Positions 28,601 through 41,615 of a stretch of 64,000 nucleotides of DNA are shown one piece after another (position 1 is the first letter of the stretch; every line of letters begins with the position of its first letter). The translations under genes and the position numbers were made by a program. Source of the DNA: Litomosoides sigmodontis (Eukaryota > Nematoda > Chromadorea > Rhabditida > Onchocercidae). The DNA lies in the NCBI GenBank assembly GCA_963070105.1, contig OY718804.1, forward strand, positions 8,229,817-8,293,816. The letters run 5' to 3'. The notes below the pieces were generated by a model. The model ran no database searches, was not told the DNA's origin, and saw nothing but the letters and a program-made list of their open reading frames with translations.

Positions 28601-31285
28601 ATGAAGCGATTTGTGCAAGAAGACAAGGCGAAAATTAAAAGTCGATGCGGCAACAGTCCGAATGTCTCGAAGAAGGAAACACCAGGGCAATGGAAATCGA
28701 CAGCGCCACTGCGATCAATTATTAATCAAGGTGTGGTGAATTTACAGTTATCGAGGCTTTGTTTCCGCTTCTCGTTATTACAGTTTTGCGTGTCAGTGAT
28801 TAACGTAGGATGTCTTCGGGTTAAAAATGTGTAGCAGAACATGAATTTGTTCTTTTGCAAGAATTTTGTGGTACTTGTTTTCTGTGATGTACTTGTTCCT
28901 TCCAGTGGAGTTTTGCATTAATTATGTATTTTGCGACATTATAGGGACATACCGGAATTGCATTCGCATAAAATATCGAAATTCCATTCGCGCGAGACCT
29001 CTGAAGAGTTTTCGTGAACATTATACTGTATCTGAAAAAGAGAATCACGTGGACACGCAGGTATTTCTTTACTGAACTGAATATAACGCAGAGTTGTGTG
29101 GAATTGGAAGAGGATCACTTAGGGTTCGGTAAAAGCCATTGATGCATTATTTTTTCAGTGAGCATTGTCTCCATCTGGATATAAATGAAGAAAGTTTCAT
29201 GTGATAATTTTATCTCAATATTCAAACCATAATTTAAAGCGATGGTTCTTGCATGGCTGGCTTTATTTTTTCACTCATTAAAATGCTTCTGTTCAAGGAT
29301 GTAACACAAAAACTTCATAACAAAGCGGGATCTAGCGCAACTGATAGCGATAAATTATCATGTTGTGAGTTTACGCGGAATAGTGACTTGAAAAAGACTT
29401 TATCGCATGTGGAGGAAAAATTTACTAGCGCTGCTGAGGAACTTCAAGCCGCGGAAGAAGAGCTATCGGAACTAAGAGTTGATTTGAATAAAGCTAGACT
29501 AACGATCAAGGTTTTACGTATGGAAAATGCGGTATTTTTAGCTGTTTGGAACGCTAAAGAACATTTTTTGGGATTTTTGTTTAGTCTCTTGTTGTATTCA
29601 GATTACTGTATCATTATTTATGCCTTAATTTTTTTTTGGTTATATATATATGTATACAATTATGTATTTAGGAATATGTTTAGGAACAAGCGGAGAAAAT
29701 CGAATTTTTGGCTGCCAAGAATCAAAAAAATGATTTTACACTGAGAGAGCGTGATGTAAGTCAGAATTTGAAGGTCATGTAGGTTCATCGAAGAAGTCCT
29801 TTTTTGGAGAACATTTTTCAAAAATAAACATGAACGAAGTTCTTGATTTAAAGAAATTGTTAATTCAAACTGTAGAAGCATTGCAATTTGTGAAATGCGA
29901 GTAACACATTTGACAAAGAAAGTGGTTAGCGTTACTATTAGATTTAGATTCTTGTAATAACCTCGTGCTATCAAATGGAAATTTAGCTTGCCAATGCTAT
30001 TTGATATTTCACTGGCTTGAAACGTTCAGTATCAAAAGTTAACCACTGAAAAATTGTGAGCCTTTAAGGGAACGTACTGAGAAAAGTTTATGGATTGATT
30101 CATAACATGGTAAAGATAAATTCACATACTTCAGAAAGAAATGTTATCTGTGGAGCGTATTTCAAACACAGATCTTCAAACGCTAGTCGATAAACTTAAG
30201 GAGGAAAAAATGGCATTGAATTTAGCATTAGAAAATAGCAGAGCCGAAGAAACAAGAATTGCATTGGAGAACAACCACTTAAAAATGGTCATTGAGGTAA
30301 AAATTCATGCCTTACCTATTTATACTTGTTTAGTGGGTATTTGATACGCATTGATTACAGAAAGAGCGTAGAGAATGGAACCAGATGCAGAAGGATCTGC
30401 TGATTGCGGTAAAAGTAGCGAATGATTTTAAAATGGAAGCGCAAAAAGAGATGTTAAAGCTATCAGATAAGATAACGGAATTACAAAGGCGACGACAGAG
30501 TGCCGCATTTAATGTTCATCAAGGATCTTCAGTGGCCCTGTACAAAAAAAACATTCAGAGCTGGGAAGACGAAGCTTGGCAGAGATTGATGCTTGGTTGT
30601 GAATATGGTTTGTCCTGTTCTGAATTATATTCCGTTGTATTATGTTATTTTCTTAAAAAAAAAAAAAAAAAAAAAAACTATTCATGTGTGGTTTCAGGTT
30701 CACGTCGTAATACCCTTCTACGATGGTGTCAAGAAGCAGTTGCTAAATATTCACATATTGAAATCACAAACTTTAGCAGTAGTTGGGCGGATGGTAGAGC
30801 TCTTTGTTGCTTGCTGGCTTCTTTTTATCCTGACAAGCTGAACATGGATGTTAGTTTTCCTTTCTCATTTCTTACTTTTATATGAAAAAACAATAGGCAC
30901 TTGATAAATTGCGCCGCCAATACAGCTGGAACTTCTATAGAAGGCGTAACATTTTCAACTGCTGTTTCAAAAATTGACGCTCCACTTCTACTCACCTGCT
31001 TTTCAGCTGAAGATAAATATATCATTGGGTAGGAATTATGCAAAACACTTTTTGACTTACCAAGTCAACTTTATTCATAAAATCACTTAAGTGTGCTTAT
31101 TTTAGGAAATCTCCACTCTGGAGGCGGAAGAATGCTTGAAGCTAGCTATCAGTATTGGTGTTAGTATAGGTGTAGAAGTGAAAGTAAAAGTGGCTGACTT
31201 TAGGAGAGATCAGCCAGAGTGGTCTCTCATTATGAAGTATATTCTCAATTTGTACTATATTATTTCGGCTGGACCTCGGTGTTGA
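28601..31285 (+). CDS. Short cytospin-like (SPECC1/SPECC1L) protein with C-terminal CH domain
   Basis: Cytospins link actin and microtubules and stabilise cell adhesion. Exons 28601-28730, 29326-29531, 29684-29755, 30135-30296, 30361-30607, 30698-30849 and 31106-31285 give 382 codons. The N-terminus is basic and Ser-rich. A coiled coil (about 60-240; [20 protein letters not shown] and [15 protein letters not shown]) is followed by a calponin-homology domain: [57 protein letters not shown] and [16 protein letters not shown]. The order and CH sequence match human SPECC1L, which is about 1,100 residues, so this is a much shortened relative. The first exon is inferred from the acceptor and from phase. 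An alternative first ATG at 29253 would keep the rest. The intron at 30608-30697 contains a run of more than 20 A. Confidence 0.85.
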
Positions 31286-32486
31286 ACAGTTCTTTCCTGT
31301 AATTGCTTCCCTTCATTAATAATCGTTCATGGCTGATATATTTTATTCTACTCAGCCTTGTCTTCTCTGTAGTTCTGATGAATAATCCTGATAAGCAGGG
31401 AACACTTTGACCATTCAACAAAACTTCTGGTAAAATATTTTACATCCAGTAGTGCTCTGAAACCGAGGACTTATTCGACTTAGAGCGAATGTCATGTTGC
31501 CTGGAAATGTTTGTTTTTTTAATGAAACAAATCGATCAGAATTAATTGCCACACATAACTAATCTTTTTTGTACTATACAGTTGTAAATATGGAGATGTA
31601 TATTTTTTGGTTTGCTAGTAATTTACAGTATAAGCACAAGCTATTTTTAGTACACGATCCCTACTATGAGTAATGTAACACACAATTTGCTTCAAAGTTT
31701 TTGGAATTTTTCTTTTATGAAATAGCTATTTTTTATACGAATATTGGAATTACTTTTACTCCACTCGTACGAGTTACTCAACTGCGTATTTTTTTGATTA
31801 AATTTTTTTATTCATGTGATTAGAGAAACGAAGTCACGTTAAATAGATGCATTCACTGTTTATTAAAAAGTTTTTCGTTCAGTAAAACGTTACAAAAAAT
31901 GCTAACTGTTTGGTTCAGAAAATTTTTTCATAAGCCATAAGAAAACCGATTTCGATTTCCTCAACCGATGGATTCTGTTATTACTGTTGAATAAGATTCC
32001 AATCGACTTGTTATTACTTCCGTCAATTCCTAATCAAATTAAAAATTATTAATCGAAATCACTGTTTCGCATGTACTGCAAATAAATGAATATTCAAATG
32101 GAGTGTTGAACATTTTAATTGGTGAAAGAAAAATGGGATTTTTGGAAATTTCACATTCCAGTTATGATAGGGCATCAGTGTTTAGAATCAAATTCCTGAC
32201 AATTGAATCTTCCTTAAAACTAGTGTTGAGGAAACTTGTTATTCCACTTGATTCAAAATTTATATTATTGGAGAAAGAAAGAGAGATCATGGCAGATAAA
32301 CATGTTCACTATATTTAAAAAATTATTTGTAAAGTCAGTTCTACGGTTTTGCAACGTAAAGTTTAGATAAATGCCAGCTGGTAAGATATGTTTTTTGTTT
32401 TTGCTACTGTGGGTCAATTTCTCCAGCAACATTTGTGAGGTTCCACTGTTGAATGTCCTCAAATTCCTAGCCTCTCATTCCATGAT
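31286..32486. other. Downstream flank of the cytospin gene
   Basis: About 1.2 kb of AT-rich sequence with no supported frame. Confidence 0.5.
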
Positions 32487-32496
32487 TCATTCTTAG

Positions 32497-32691
32497 GTGA
32501 GAAATTCGCCTGGTGCTGTAGATGCTTCTGATGATGATATTGATCCAACTTCACCTCATACATCATCCGAAGGCATGCATGCTGTAAGGTGTCGTTATAT
32601 TGCTAGAAGGAGCAAAAGCAATGTTCCGAAAAAGGATTTGCGACATTCCTGGTATTACGCCCAATCATCATCGTCTTCGCTACTGAATTAA
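32497..32691 (+). CDS. Orphan exon candidate, acidic/Ser-rich C-terminus
   Basis: A good acceptor (TTCATTCTTAG) is followed by 64 open codons: an acidic stretch (DASDDDIDPTSPHTSSEG), then a basic one (RYIARRSKSNVPKKDLR), ending SSSSSLLN-stop. It looks like a terminal exon. I cannot attach it: joining from the cytospin CH exons through visible donors gives a stop. It could be an alternative 3' exon of that gene, part of an unseen gene, or chance. Confidence 0.3.
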   Translation: MRNSPGAVDASDDDIDPTSPHTSSEGMHAVRCRYIARRSKSNVPKKDLRHSWYYAQSSSSSLLN

Positions 32692-34181
32692 AGGACCATT
32701 TAGCTGTCTAGCAGAGCAGCACAAGAGAAAGGAAGAAAGAAGTAGTAATTGGAGAAAATTAAAAAAAAAATTTCTAGTTTTGATGAATTCAAATAAAACA
32801 GAGGCACTGCTTCTAAGCAGTTCCCTGCCAACAATAATCCCTCGTCCACTCTTTCACCTCTCCCACTCACTCCTCCTGTCGTCCCTCATAGTTGGTTAGA
32901 TTACTGTTCACATGGAATAAATTTCGAAATGTAGAAGGATGATCCACTTCGTACAGCACCACAACTCATTCATCCAATACTCTGCCTTCCTTTGCTCCTG
33001 AGATGACCCAAATCTGGCTTCCGCTCTTTCTCTCCCTTCCTTCCTCCCTCCTTCCCTCTCTCTCTCCCTCCCTTTCCCTCCCTCTATTACTTATCATTCG
33101 TATACTATTTTACTAGTTTCATTACGCATTATCATTTGCTAGCAACTATGTTATAAATATTTTGTGATTGATTCCATTATAAAACAGCAGGCATTCTTCA
33201 TAACAATGTCCCAGTTTTTCGACAGAATTCAATTTCGACAACTTTCTCAATTCCTCCTATCTGATTGCCTTCTGATTCCATCACATCTGGCAAAATTATA
33301 TGTGTTATCATTAAATGGATTAGCTATTTCGTTCAAAAAATACTCCTCCTTTAACCCAATTTATCATCCTATCAGTTTTTCACTAAAATTCGAACTCTTC
33401 CATTGAGCATTAATTTTTCAAATGCAATTTTAAACAGGGAAGAGGGAAAGAAACAACTGAGCATTTTCATTGCTAATCTTCCTCTTCGCCATCAATCATC
33501 CCTTCAAAATGTTACATTCAATAATAATTGCCAATTATTCGACCAAAGAAAAAAGGAAGAGAAATAGTTACGATTGCAAGAAGCCTTCTGAGCATTTTCG
33601 TGAGGGATCGTAGTAGCACAGTGCGATGAGGAAGAAGCTGCAGGAGCGCGGAGTAGAAAAACCAAGGATTCATTTCAGATTATTGCTTGTGCTTCATCGC
33701 TACATCGCTGATCGCGGAATGTTTGCACTGAATAACTTTGAATTGTACAAGAACAACTTATCCAGTCTTCACACCAACTACAAGTATCGGTACTTCTTTT
33801 CTTTCTTCACTTTCTAGCCATTCTATCACGCTCATCGCCTGCCCCATTTTGAAGTGTTACCTAAAATTCCACACGTTTTACCTAAAAGCATTGCATGTTG
33901 TGGAGGAAGAGGGCGAGGGAAGTTTTCACTACCTTTTTGCTAGTAAAGTGTGAAAGCTCTTTTTGACACGTTCATCCAGCCTCCTTTTGCACCTAATCAG
34001 ACGATGTGTAATATTTTATGGTCGAATTAATCTGCCTTCTTTGATTTCTGTGACAGGGATAGATGTTGTGAAGGTCACTCATATTCAGTAGTGACGTCAT
34101 CGATATCACATCCTCGAACAGTGCTCCAAAATTACGCCACTATTGAGAGCAGAAGAGTTCACAGCAGAAGAGGAATTGCAA
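32692..34181. other. Upstream region of the elongase gene
   Basis: About 1.5 kb including a C/T-rich tract at 33018-33085. A 63-codon frame from 33626 (+) has no recognisable content. Confidence 0.45.
33018..33085. repeat. Polypyrimidine (CCT/CTCC) tract
   Basis: Nearly uninterrupted C/T on the plus strand over about 68 bp. Confidence 0.85.
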
Positions 34182-35615
34182 ATGTTTGAGGAAAATTTAC
34201 AAGCAATCAGTCCTGCTTGGCATTGCAGGTATGCATTACCGTTCGAAAAGCTGGTTGATCCAATTGAGAAGACAATATTATTTCAAGAAAATTGGAGTCA
34301 AACGATCGGTATTTCAATCAGCTACTTCTTCGTCGTCAAACTGATCCAGCGCTGCATGAAACAGCGAGCCGGCCTCCAACTGCGCTGGCCCCTGCTCCTT
34401 TGGAATCTTTCCCTCGCTCTCTTCAACACTTTCGGCTTCATTCGTTTCAGTGAAGCAAGTTATCATTTATAGTCACTTCTTCCATCCTACCATGCCATTC
34501 TACTCCAATTCCTCATCACTGTTCACCGGTTGCCGGACTTGTTCACCTCTCAGTATCAGGAACAGTAACACTTCCCTCGTTGTACTTTCAGGATGTAATC
34601 CACTCGCTGCTGTACGAGGGAATTTACCGATCCTTGTGCTACTCGGTGAATCCCACTGATGTTGCAGCTTATTGGGCATATTTATTTTTCTTTTCAAAAA
34701 TTGTCGAACTTGGCGACACATTATTTATTGTTCTGAGAAAGAAACCGCTCACCTTCTTGCATTATTATCATCATACTTCAGTACTCATTTACACTGCTCA
34801 TTCAGGTAAGCAATCAGATCGTCGGAAGAGAAAGACTTTAAGCTCCGGGACTTGCTAGAAGGAACAGTCCTCTACAACAGCAATAATCTTGCGACGCTAA
34901 ATTCTAGGTGCCGAGAATACAGCCCCCGGGAAAGCGTTTATTACTATGAACTTTCTGGTGCATTCCGTTATGTACACATACTTCGCAGTTGCATCTTATG
35001 GATTACGACCACCCAAGTAAGGACTAACTAAATATGAATGTTGCTGCTAGAGAACCTTGGACATTACCCTGCATCTTTGCATTCACTTCAACATCCGCCA
35101 AGATAATTTGAATTTCAAAGCTTCACGCACTTCATTTTAGGACAATATCCATGATATTGACTGCATTGCAAACAATTCAAATGTTTGCTGGAGTGGGCAT
35201 TCTGACTTACACCTATCAAATCAAAACTGGAACCAATTTGCCGTATGTTCCTATTTAACATTTATCTCCATCCTGTGTTAGATGCTTGTAACAATCACTT
35301 AGTATGAGTCCGCCAGTCCATAACACATTCCGCATTCCTCCCTGAGGCAGACCAATTTCAGCAGTTGTATGAACTGTTGCTACTCTGCAAATACAATGTT
35401 AGCAGTGCATGTAGCCACAGTTGTTCACTGAACAGATCATTTAAAAGTGATATAATTCAAGAGAACTTTAATACAAACGAAGTTCCAGGTGCCAACAATC
35501 AATGCAGAATCTACTTTTTGGTGCACTGCTATATGTCACTTTCGCGGTACTTTTTATCCAGTACTTCATAACCAATTATTTCTCTAAATGTGATGAAAAG
35601 ATAAAGAACCAGTAA
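34182..35615 (+). CDS. ELO-family very-long-chain fatty-acid elongase (ELOVL6 type)
   Basis: 3-ketoacyl-CoA synthase of the ER that condenses malonyl-CoA with a fatty acyl-CoA. Exons 34182-34454, 34592-34805, 34908-35016, 35141-35242 and 35489-35615 give 274 codons, the family length. Diagnostic elements: KIVELGDTLFIVLRKKPL, the catalytic His box LHYYHHTSVL (H-x-x-H-H), and MNFLVHSVMYTYFA (the N-x-x-x-H-x-x-M-Y-x-Y motif). Several hydrophobic membrane segments are present and the end is charged (CDEKIKNQ). The spacing and WNLSLALFNTFG region resemble ELOVL3/6. The first intron (34455-34591) has a GC donor, GAA|GCAAGT. The start chosen is the first ATG; the frame is open a little further upstream. 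Confidence 0.93.
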
Positions 35616-36664
35616 TCTCCAGATATCACACTTATCTTGAAACGAAACCGGAATTTTATCTAAGCAGAGCTTCGCAACATACGATAACGTGGTGGGGCCC
35701 GCAATACTTTAACAATTCATTTAATACATGCTTTGTTAATGTTTATATGAAACTTTTAATGGCATAGGAGAATAAATAATGCATACGAACTTTATTATAA
35801 GCATACGAATGACAAACAAACAGAAGGAACCCTATAGTATGAACATTCTGTGCGATAGTATGAACATTCTGTGCGATTAGGGGGTTCACGATTAGTGATT
35901 CCCCTATTTCCTTGGTAGAAAGCATTTCAGCTACTAACCTAACCAAGCGTACAACATGATAAAACAGCACAATAGTTCGATTCGATCGAGAGATCAACTC
36001 TACAACAAAAAACAAATAAATATAAACCTATACAATATCTTAACAGTATCATTGCCATCTGCAAAGCAAGACGTCTATGGATAACTGTGAAACAGTGCTA
36101 GCCAGTGGTATTATAACAATATGAAAAAATAATGCAGGTCAACTTCCATCAAAAGATTCTGAAGTGAATGAAGACTGACATAAAACTCCTTCCTCAACCG
36201 TATAAGTTTCAAGAAAACAAACCTAATTCCTGGGCTTAGATTCCATAACACATTGTGTCAACATTCTTGTTAATTGCACGCACCCCAAAAATTATAACTT
36301 TTTAATTCAAACATTCCCTAAACAAGCAAAAACAATCCTTCCACATCATAGCTAAATAGCACGCATTTTTAAAGTAACATGTGAGAGAATTAGCAAATCG
36401 AATCAAAAGCATTATACAAACTAAAATTATTCCACAACGGTGTTTCAGTTTCTTCTCTTCACATTACCCCAATAGTCTATAGCGTTAAAATTACAGAGAA
36501 GAGGAAAAAACCATACCAAACACATCGAGATGCAGGACGACAATATGAAACCAAGACTTTATACACTCCTCCTCTCAGTGACATCGACATCGAAATTCAT
36601 CATAGGAAACATACAGGTAAGGACTTTACCAACGAAATATTTCGAAGATTTGTGACGATATCAA
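35616..36664. other. Convergent intergenic region, elongase / TGF-beta receptor
   Basis: About 1 kb between two 3' ends. It contains a direct 21-bp duplication (35836-35877) and otherwise nothing I can name. Confidence 0.5.
35836..35877. repeat. Two perfect 21-bp tandem units
   Basis: The unit AGTATGAACATTCTGTGCGAT occurs twice without a gap. Confidence 0.95.
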
Positions 36665-39600
36665 CTAACTACGAATTTTCCAGCCTAAGTTGGCTGCTTG
36701 ACGATCCACTGCTTTACGGACATTCATTGCTGTAAGCCGACACACTGGCGACCCCGTCCAGCATTCCTGCATCATTTGCAGCACCCCTCCCATTATCTTA
36801 AATACTTTAGAATTGTAATAATAATATAGAATCTCCATTATCTCTCAATAATACTTCTCAAATCTCAACAGCTATAATGTTTGGATTATTTTCTAATCAA
36901 AAAAGACACTGTTTCATTGTCAAAAATTTTCAACCAGCATCCGCAATCAGAGGTGCGCGATATATAATGGAAACCCTGATTTTAAAAAGATCACAAACAA
37001 AGGAAAAATGAAATTAGAAACCTTGTCACCAATCCAATGCTCTTGAATAGTAGGTCGTCGCTTCTGCACACAAACACACAATTTCATCTCGTCCATTGTT
37101 GGATCGCGGCCTACACAGTCAAAATATGGTAGCTCAAACGGTCTTGTTTTTTCTGAAAAATTGCTGATTTCAATAAGTAAGTTACTATGCGAAATCACTG
37201 GTTGTACACAGATAAGTATCAACAGATATGTGCACCGCATGCTTTAATGACACAACTCATGAGTGAAGCTATATAACCTTACCGTGGTTTCCGCATCTCC
37301 ACATAATCTCCCAAATGATAAGACCTACTGCATACATATCAGCAGTTTTATAGGCTTCGAAATGATTTATCGGGAAGCTATCATCCAATATCTCTGGTGC
37401 CAGATAACGCTATAAAGGCATTAACAAATAAAATCAATGACAATATTATCTTAACCGAGCTAGTATTTATATCACGTATCGCACTCTTTTGCAACATAAT
37501 GGAAAAAAACAAAATATTCCTGTTAGAATTGGCGCGGCGCACTATAACTGCTACTCTCAGAAAGTTCGCAGAGTTTATTGAAAGCTAGCAAATCTTGCCT
37601 GTAGCGAGATTGAAATCGATCTTGTTTTTCTCAATAATAAAATTCCTATCTTTTACTATTTAAAGTATGTTAGAAATAGCAAACAGAAAGCATTTTTTCT
37701 AAAAATTCAGGCCAAACTTCAACGACTGTACAGAAATACTGAACAATGTAAAATTCCTTCTATCAGTTTTACTACATTAAGGGTGAAACTTACGACAGTA
37801 CCACACTTGCTGTTGTCTGGAATATTTATCTCACCATTCATATATCGAACCGCCAAACCGAGATCAGCAATCACACAAACCAGATCCGACTTCACTAAGA
37901 TATTCTTCGATTTTAGATCACGATGCGCAATTGCTGGTTTTCCTGCAATCAGCAAATAACACTTCTGCAAGAACTGTTGCACTATTGCATATATTACTTT
38001 CAAAAAACTTGCCACGTGGGCCAGGAATTTCATTGTGCAAGAAAGATAAGCCAACTGCAATACTGCGAATCATTTGCAGCATCACTGGTTCACTGATAAT
38101 ATTTGCAGACAAATAATCATAAAGGGAACCATGTTCGTGATATTCAGTTATTAACCACAGCTGAGTGCTCGTTCCAGTATCTGTAAAATATATGAATGTC
38201 AGCTATCCAAATAGAAGCAACAGTAGTGGTAATGATATCAATGCATGTAAGAAACAACAACTACCCAAACTTTCTTTCATAAGAATTATTTTGCTCAAGT
38301 AGGTGTTAGGATAACTTTATTTCAATTGAATCCTTTATTTTCATTGTAAAACTGAGAAATACATTGCATTGGAACTCAGTAAGCCTGACAAATTAACTCA
38401 TATTATATGTGTTTCATTAACATCACGAAAAAATCAGCTTTTGAAGGTTTTCCAGAAGTCATAAGGTGCAAAATATCTATCGAACTATTGTCAGTCTGCT
38501 TAATACTTGGGAAAAATAATTTTAAAGAGACAAAAATGCTGTGATTATTACTGCAATCTGCATTCGTTAATTTCTGTGTCTATAAATCCGTTTAATAACT
38601 TTCCTTTCAAGTTTCAAGTTATTGCAGGTTTAGAGATAATTATACTGTATAGTTCTATAGAATCTTAGTAAAATATCATTAGATTGGACATCTATTAGAC
38701 GTGCTGAATCTCGATAGAGAACTCAAAAAATCATGCAATGAATAAAGAAACATGACAAATACCACGTAAATTCAATACCTTTATTGTCAGATGCAATAAA
38801 ACGCAGCAAATTCGGGTGTCGGAGAAGATTTGTTTGAAAAATTTCGACTTCTCGATTCCATGACTTTTCATCACGTGAACTGAATATCTTTACAGCGACC
38901 TCATCACCTTTCCAATATCCCAACCAAACCTGGAACATGGAGTTTCGCAAATACATTACGTATAATGTAATAGGCTGAAATGATTTACCCTTTATTCAAA
39001 ATTACTGAAAAATCACCTCTCCAAAGCGTCCTTGCCCAATTTCTTTCTGAAGTTCGATTTGACGAGCGATAGTACGTTGAGCAAGTAATGGAAACCCTGG
39101 AAATTTATCACTGCGTATAATATAATAGGTGCATTATTACTGCACTATTTTTCTAACTAGTAAGTTATTCTATTGTCTTGCTCTATCTGTATTATTCTAA
39201 CTTTTATCCTATAAAACACCTTCTCTACTTCCTTTCTTCATCATGTTAACCAAATGTTCCCTAAATTTGCAGCCTCAATCACTATATATAATTCAAAGAC
39301 CAATTTGATTTGATAATCAGGAATGAATGCAAGGTGTACCTGAACCAGAGCCGGTGGTAGCCGAATCATCTAGATTATACAGTAAATCGCTCAAATGTCC
39401 TAAGGCATCCGTTGAGTTCATCAGCAGTTTTTCCTCCGCAGTACTTAAAACAATAGCATTACACCGAATCAAGCATAAACGACGGTAATGTACAATAACT
39501 TATTTTGTTGATAATGAAGTACAAGCTATATTCGAAAGAAATTCCGGTAAAACAAGACTATAATGCTTCATCCTGTGCTGACAACAAATGAATCTGACTT

Positions 39601-41123
39601 CAAATAATGCATTGATAAAACCAGTCACAACTTCTTTCAACAGATGAAATTATGAAAAAAGACGAAAAAACATCATAAAACTGAGATGGACTGCAGGACC
39701 AAATCGTTTTAGTGCTTTGGTCAACGCATTTCAGTTTGCAAAGCTAAAGATAATTCACTTACACTTCAGAGTGCTCCTCCCTGGAACTATGATGCACCCA
39801 GTAAAATATCCATCGCTTCAGTGGTTTGTTTATCCAAGCAAAAGCCAGGAATATAGAAAGAGCAAAAATACCAGTTATTGTCAAAAAGATAATCAGATAG
39901 CGAATTAATGGTACGTCATTATCCTGAAACTGCAGAAAATTAAGAATAAAAATGAAAAATTCACAACAACGCTAAAAAATATGATTAGCTTCTAAAACAT
40001 TCTTTCCAATTCCCTTTCTTCGATACACCTGCAAAAGCAGGTCTTGTGTATTTTTATATCATTATACAAGTAGTCAAAAATGTAATTTACAAAAACTGTT
40101 CCGCCGGTAGTATAAACAAATAATCTTGCTAAATAATGAAATGTAAAGGCATCCTACCGGACTATAGTAATTCATTGAATTTAAATTCAGAGCTCCATTG
40201 CAGAATGAATAATTCTGGCAGCATTGCATTATGCTTCCATCGTTCATCGGTTGTTTGGCTCGGCAGTGCAAATCGGGACTGGCATCTTTACTCAGGCAAC
40301 TGAAAGTGTTATATTCATTTGATTACATTACTTTCACTCTTTCCACTGGTGACTTCCCGATTATAAATAGACTCTTTTGTTGCTTCAGAACAGAAAAAGA
40401 CATAATAAATTAATGTTAATGTTCGCAACCCAGCAAACTTAAACCATATTACTCTCGTTCATTCTTCATTAAACGCGTATGGAAATCATCCACCATAGGA
40501 AAATGTACAAAAAAAGGAAGTTCATTTCAGGTACAGATACCTGAAATCATATCAGTACCAACCTTAAAATAACCGATCGATCGGATAGCAAACGTTTGTG
40601 ACATATTCCACTAGTAGACCGACAAATTCCTGTGTAATTACTTCCCAAAAAGCGAGTAATCTCTTCACCGCAACCAGAAAATGAACAGTTGCAAATCATT
40701 TCTTCTGATAAATTTATCGGTTCTTTTAAATCTAGAATTTGAATACAAAAAAGGAATCACAATAAGAGCAAATTACACGAAATACGGTGATTGAAAAGAT
40801 AGAGCAGTTGTGAAAAAAACCGTCTTGAATGTACCTAATTAGATAATTACTTCTAAATCAAGCTTACTTTAGCAACCTCATAAAGTAAACCATAACCAAA
40901 TTAGAAAAAAAAACTACTCCTGTGTTTTGCACAAAGTTCTAAACCAGAAAACAGCGCCATTCGCAGAAGAATCCACAACAGTAAAACGAAAGTGAGAAAA
41001 CTAACTTGCTTGAAACCGCTCCATAAATTTAAGAATATCATATCCAGGATCGCTGCTATCCTTAATAGCCATCGCAATGGTTATTAAAGAAAGTATAAAA
41101 ATGAAGAATGTCAGCGTTTCCAT
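36665..41123 (-). CDS. TGF-beta/activin-type type I receptor Ser/Thr kinase
   Basis: Single-pass receptor kinase that phosphorylates receptor-regulated SMADs after ligand binding. Twelve exons (41006-41123, 40563-40731, 40158-40299, 39763-39923, 39340-39443, 39017-39096, 38779-38929, 38013-38180, 37794-37942, 37283-37409, 37022-37152, 36665-36796) give 543 codons. A signal peptide ([14 protein letters not shown]) precedes a Cys-rich ectodomain ending [10 protein letters not shown] membrane span follows ([20 protein letters not shown]), then a GS box ([20 protein letters not shown]). The kinase has [11 protein letters not shown], the VAVKIF lysine, [13 protein letters not shown] and YLAPEILDD. 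The L45 loop reads NKDTGTSTQ, nearer the activin/TGF-beta than the BMP receptors. Nematode relatives are DAF-1, SMA-6 and Brugia TRK-1; I cannot separate these by eye. The intron at 37943-38012 has a GC donor inside the GKPAIAHRD segment. Confidence 0.95.
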
Positions 41124-41336
41124 TTTTTCGTTTCCAATTGCTTTTCAATCAGTCATATCGAGGAATTTTTACGGATTTCGTATTGCGGGATTTTTTGCAG
41201 AGTTGGTAGATTTCACATATCTATTTACAAAACAATATTACTGAGTGTTTGCGAGAGCAAATTTGTATCAAGTATGTGAAATTGAAACATACTGATAGTT
41301 TCACTTACATACGCGACACACACACCCACACGTACA

Positions 41337-41473
<137 letters not shown>

Positions 41474-41580
41474 ACACAACATATAGAAGGTTGTAATTCA
41501 CATTGCAAAACGCTGGAAGCATCAGGTTCGGCGGGGTTGCCAACTGTTGTAGCTATCTGAAGAAATTATGAAGTGACAGG

Positions 41581-41588
41581 TTTTGCAG
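41581..41588 (+). promoter_or_regulatory. Probable SL trans-splice acceptor of VPS8
   Basis: TTTTGCAG lies 27 bases before the VPS8 ATG at 41616, with no upstream exon evident. Confidence 0.5.
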
Positions 41589-41615
41589 GGGGAAAACGAG
41601 GGTGTTAAGTGGCCA

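Noticed and set aside
30897..31030. Possible extra cytospin exon ([11 protein letters not shown]...)
   Set aside because: It interrupts the CH domain. Skipping it joins KLNMD to EISTLEAEE in phase 0 and matches the SPECC1L CH alignment.
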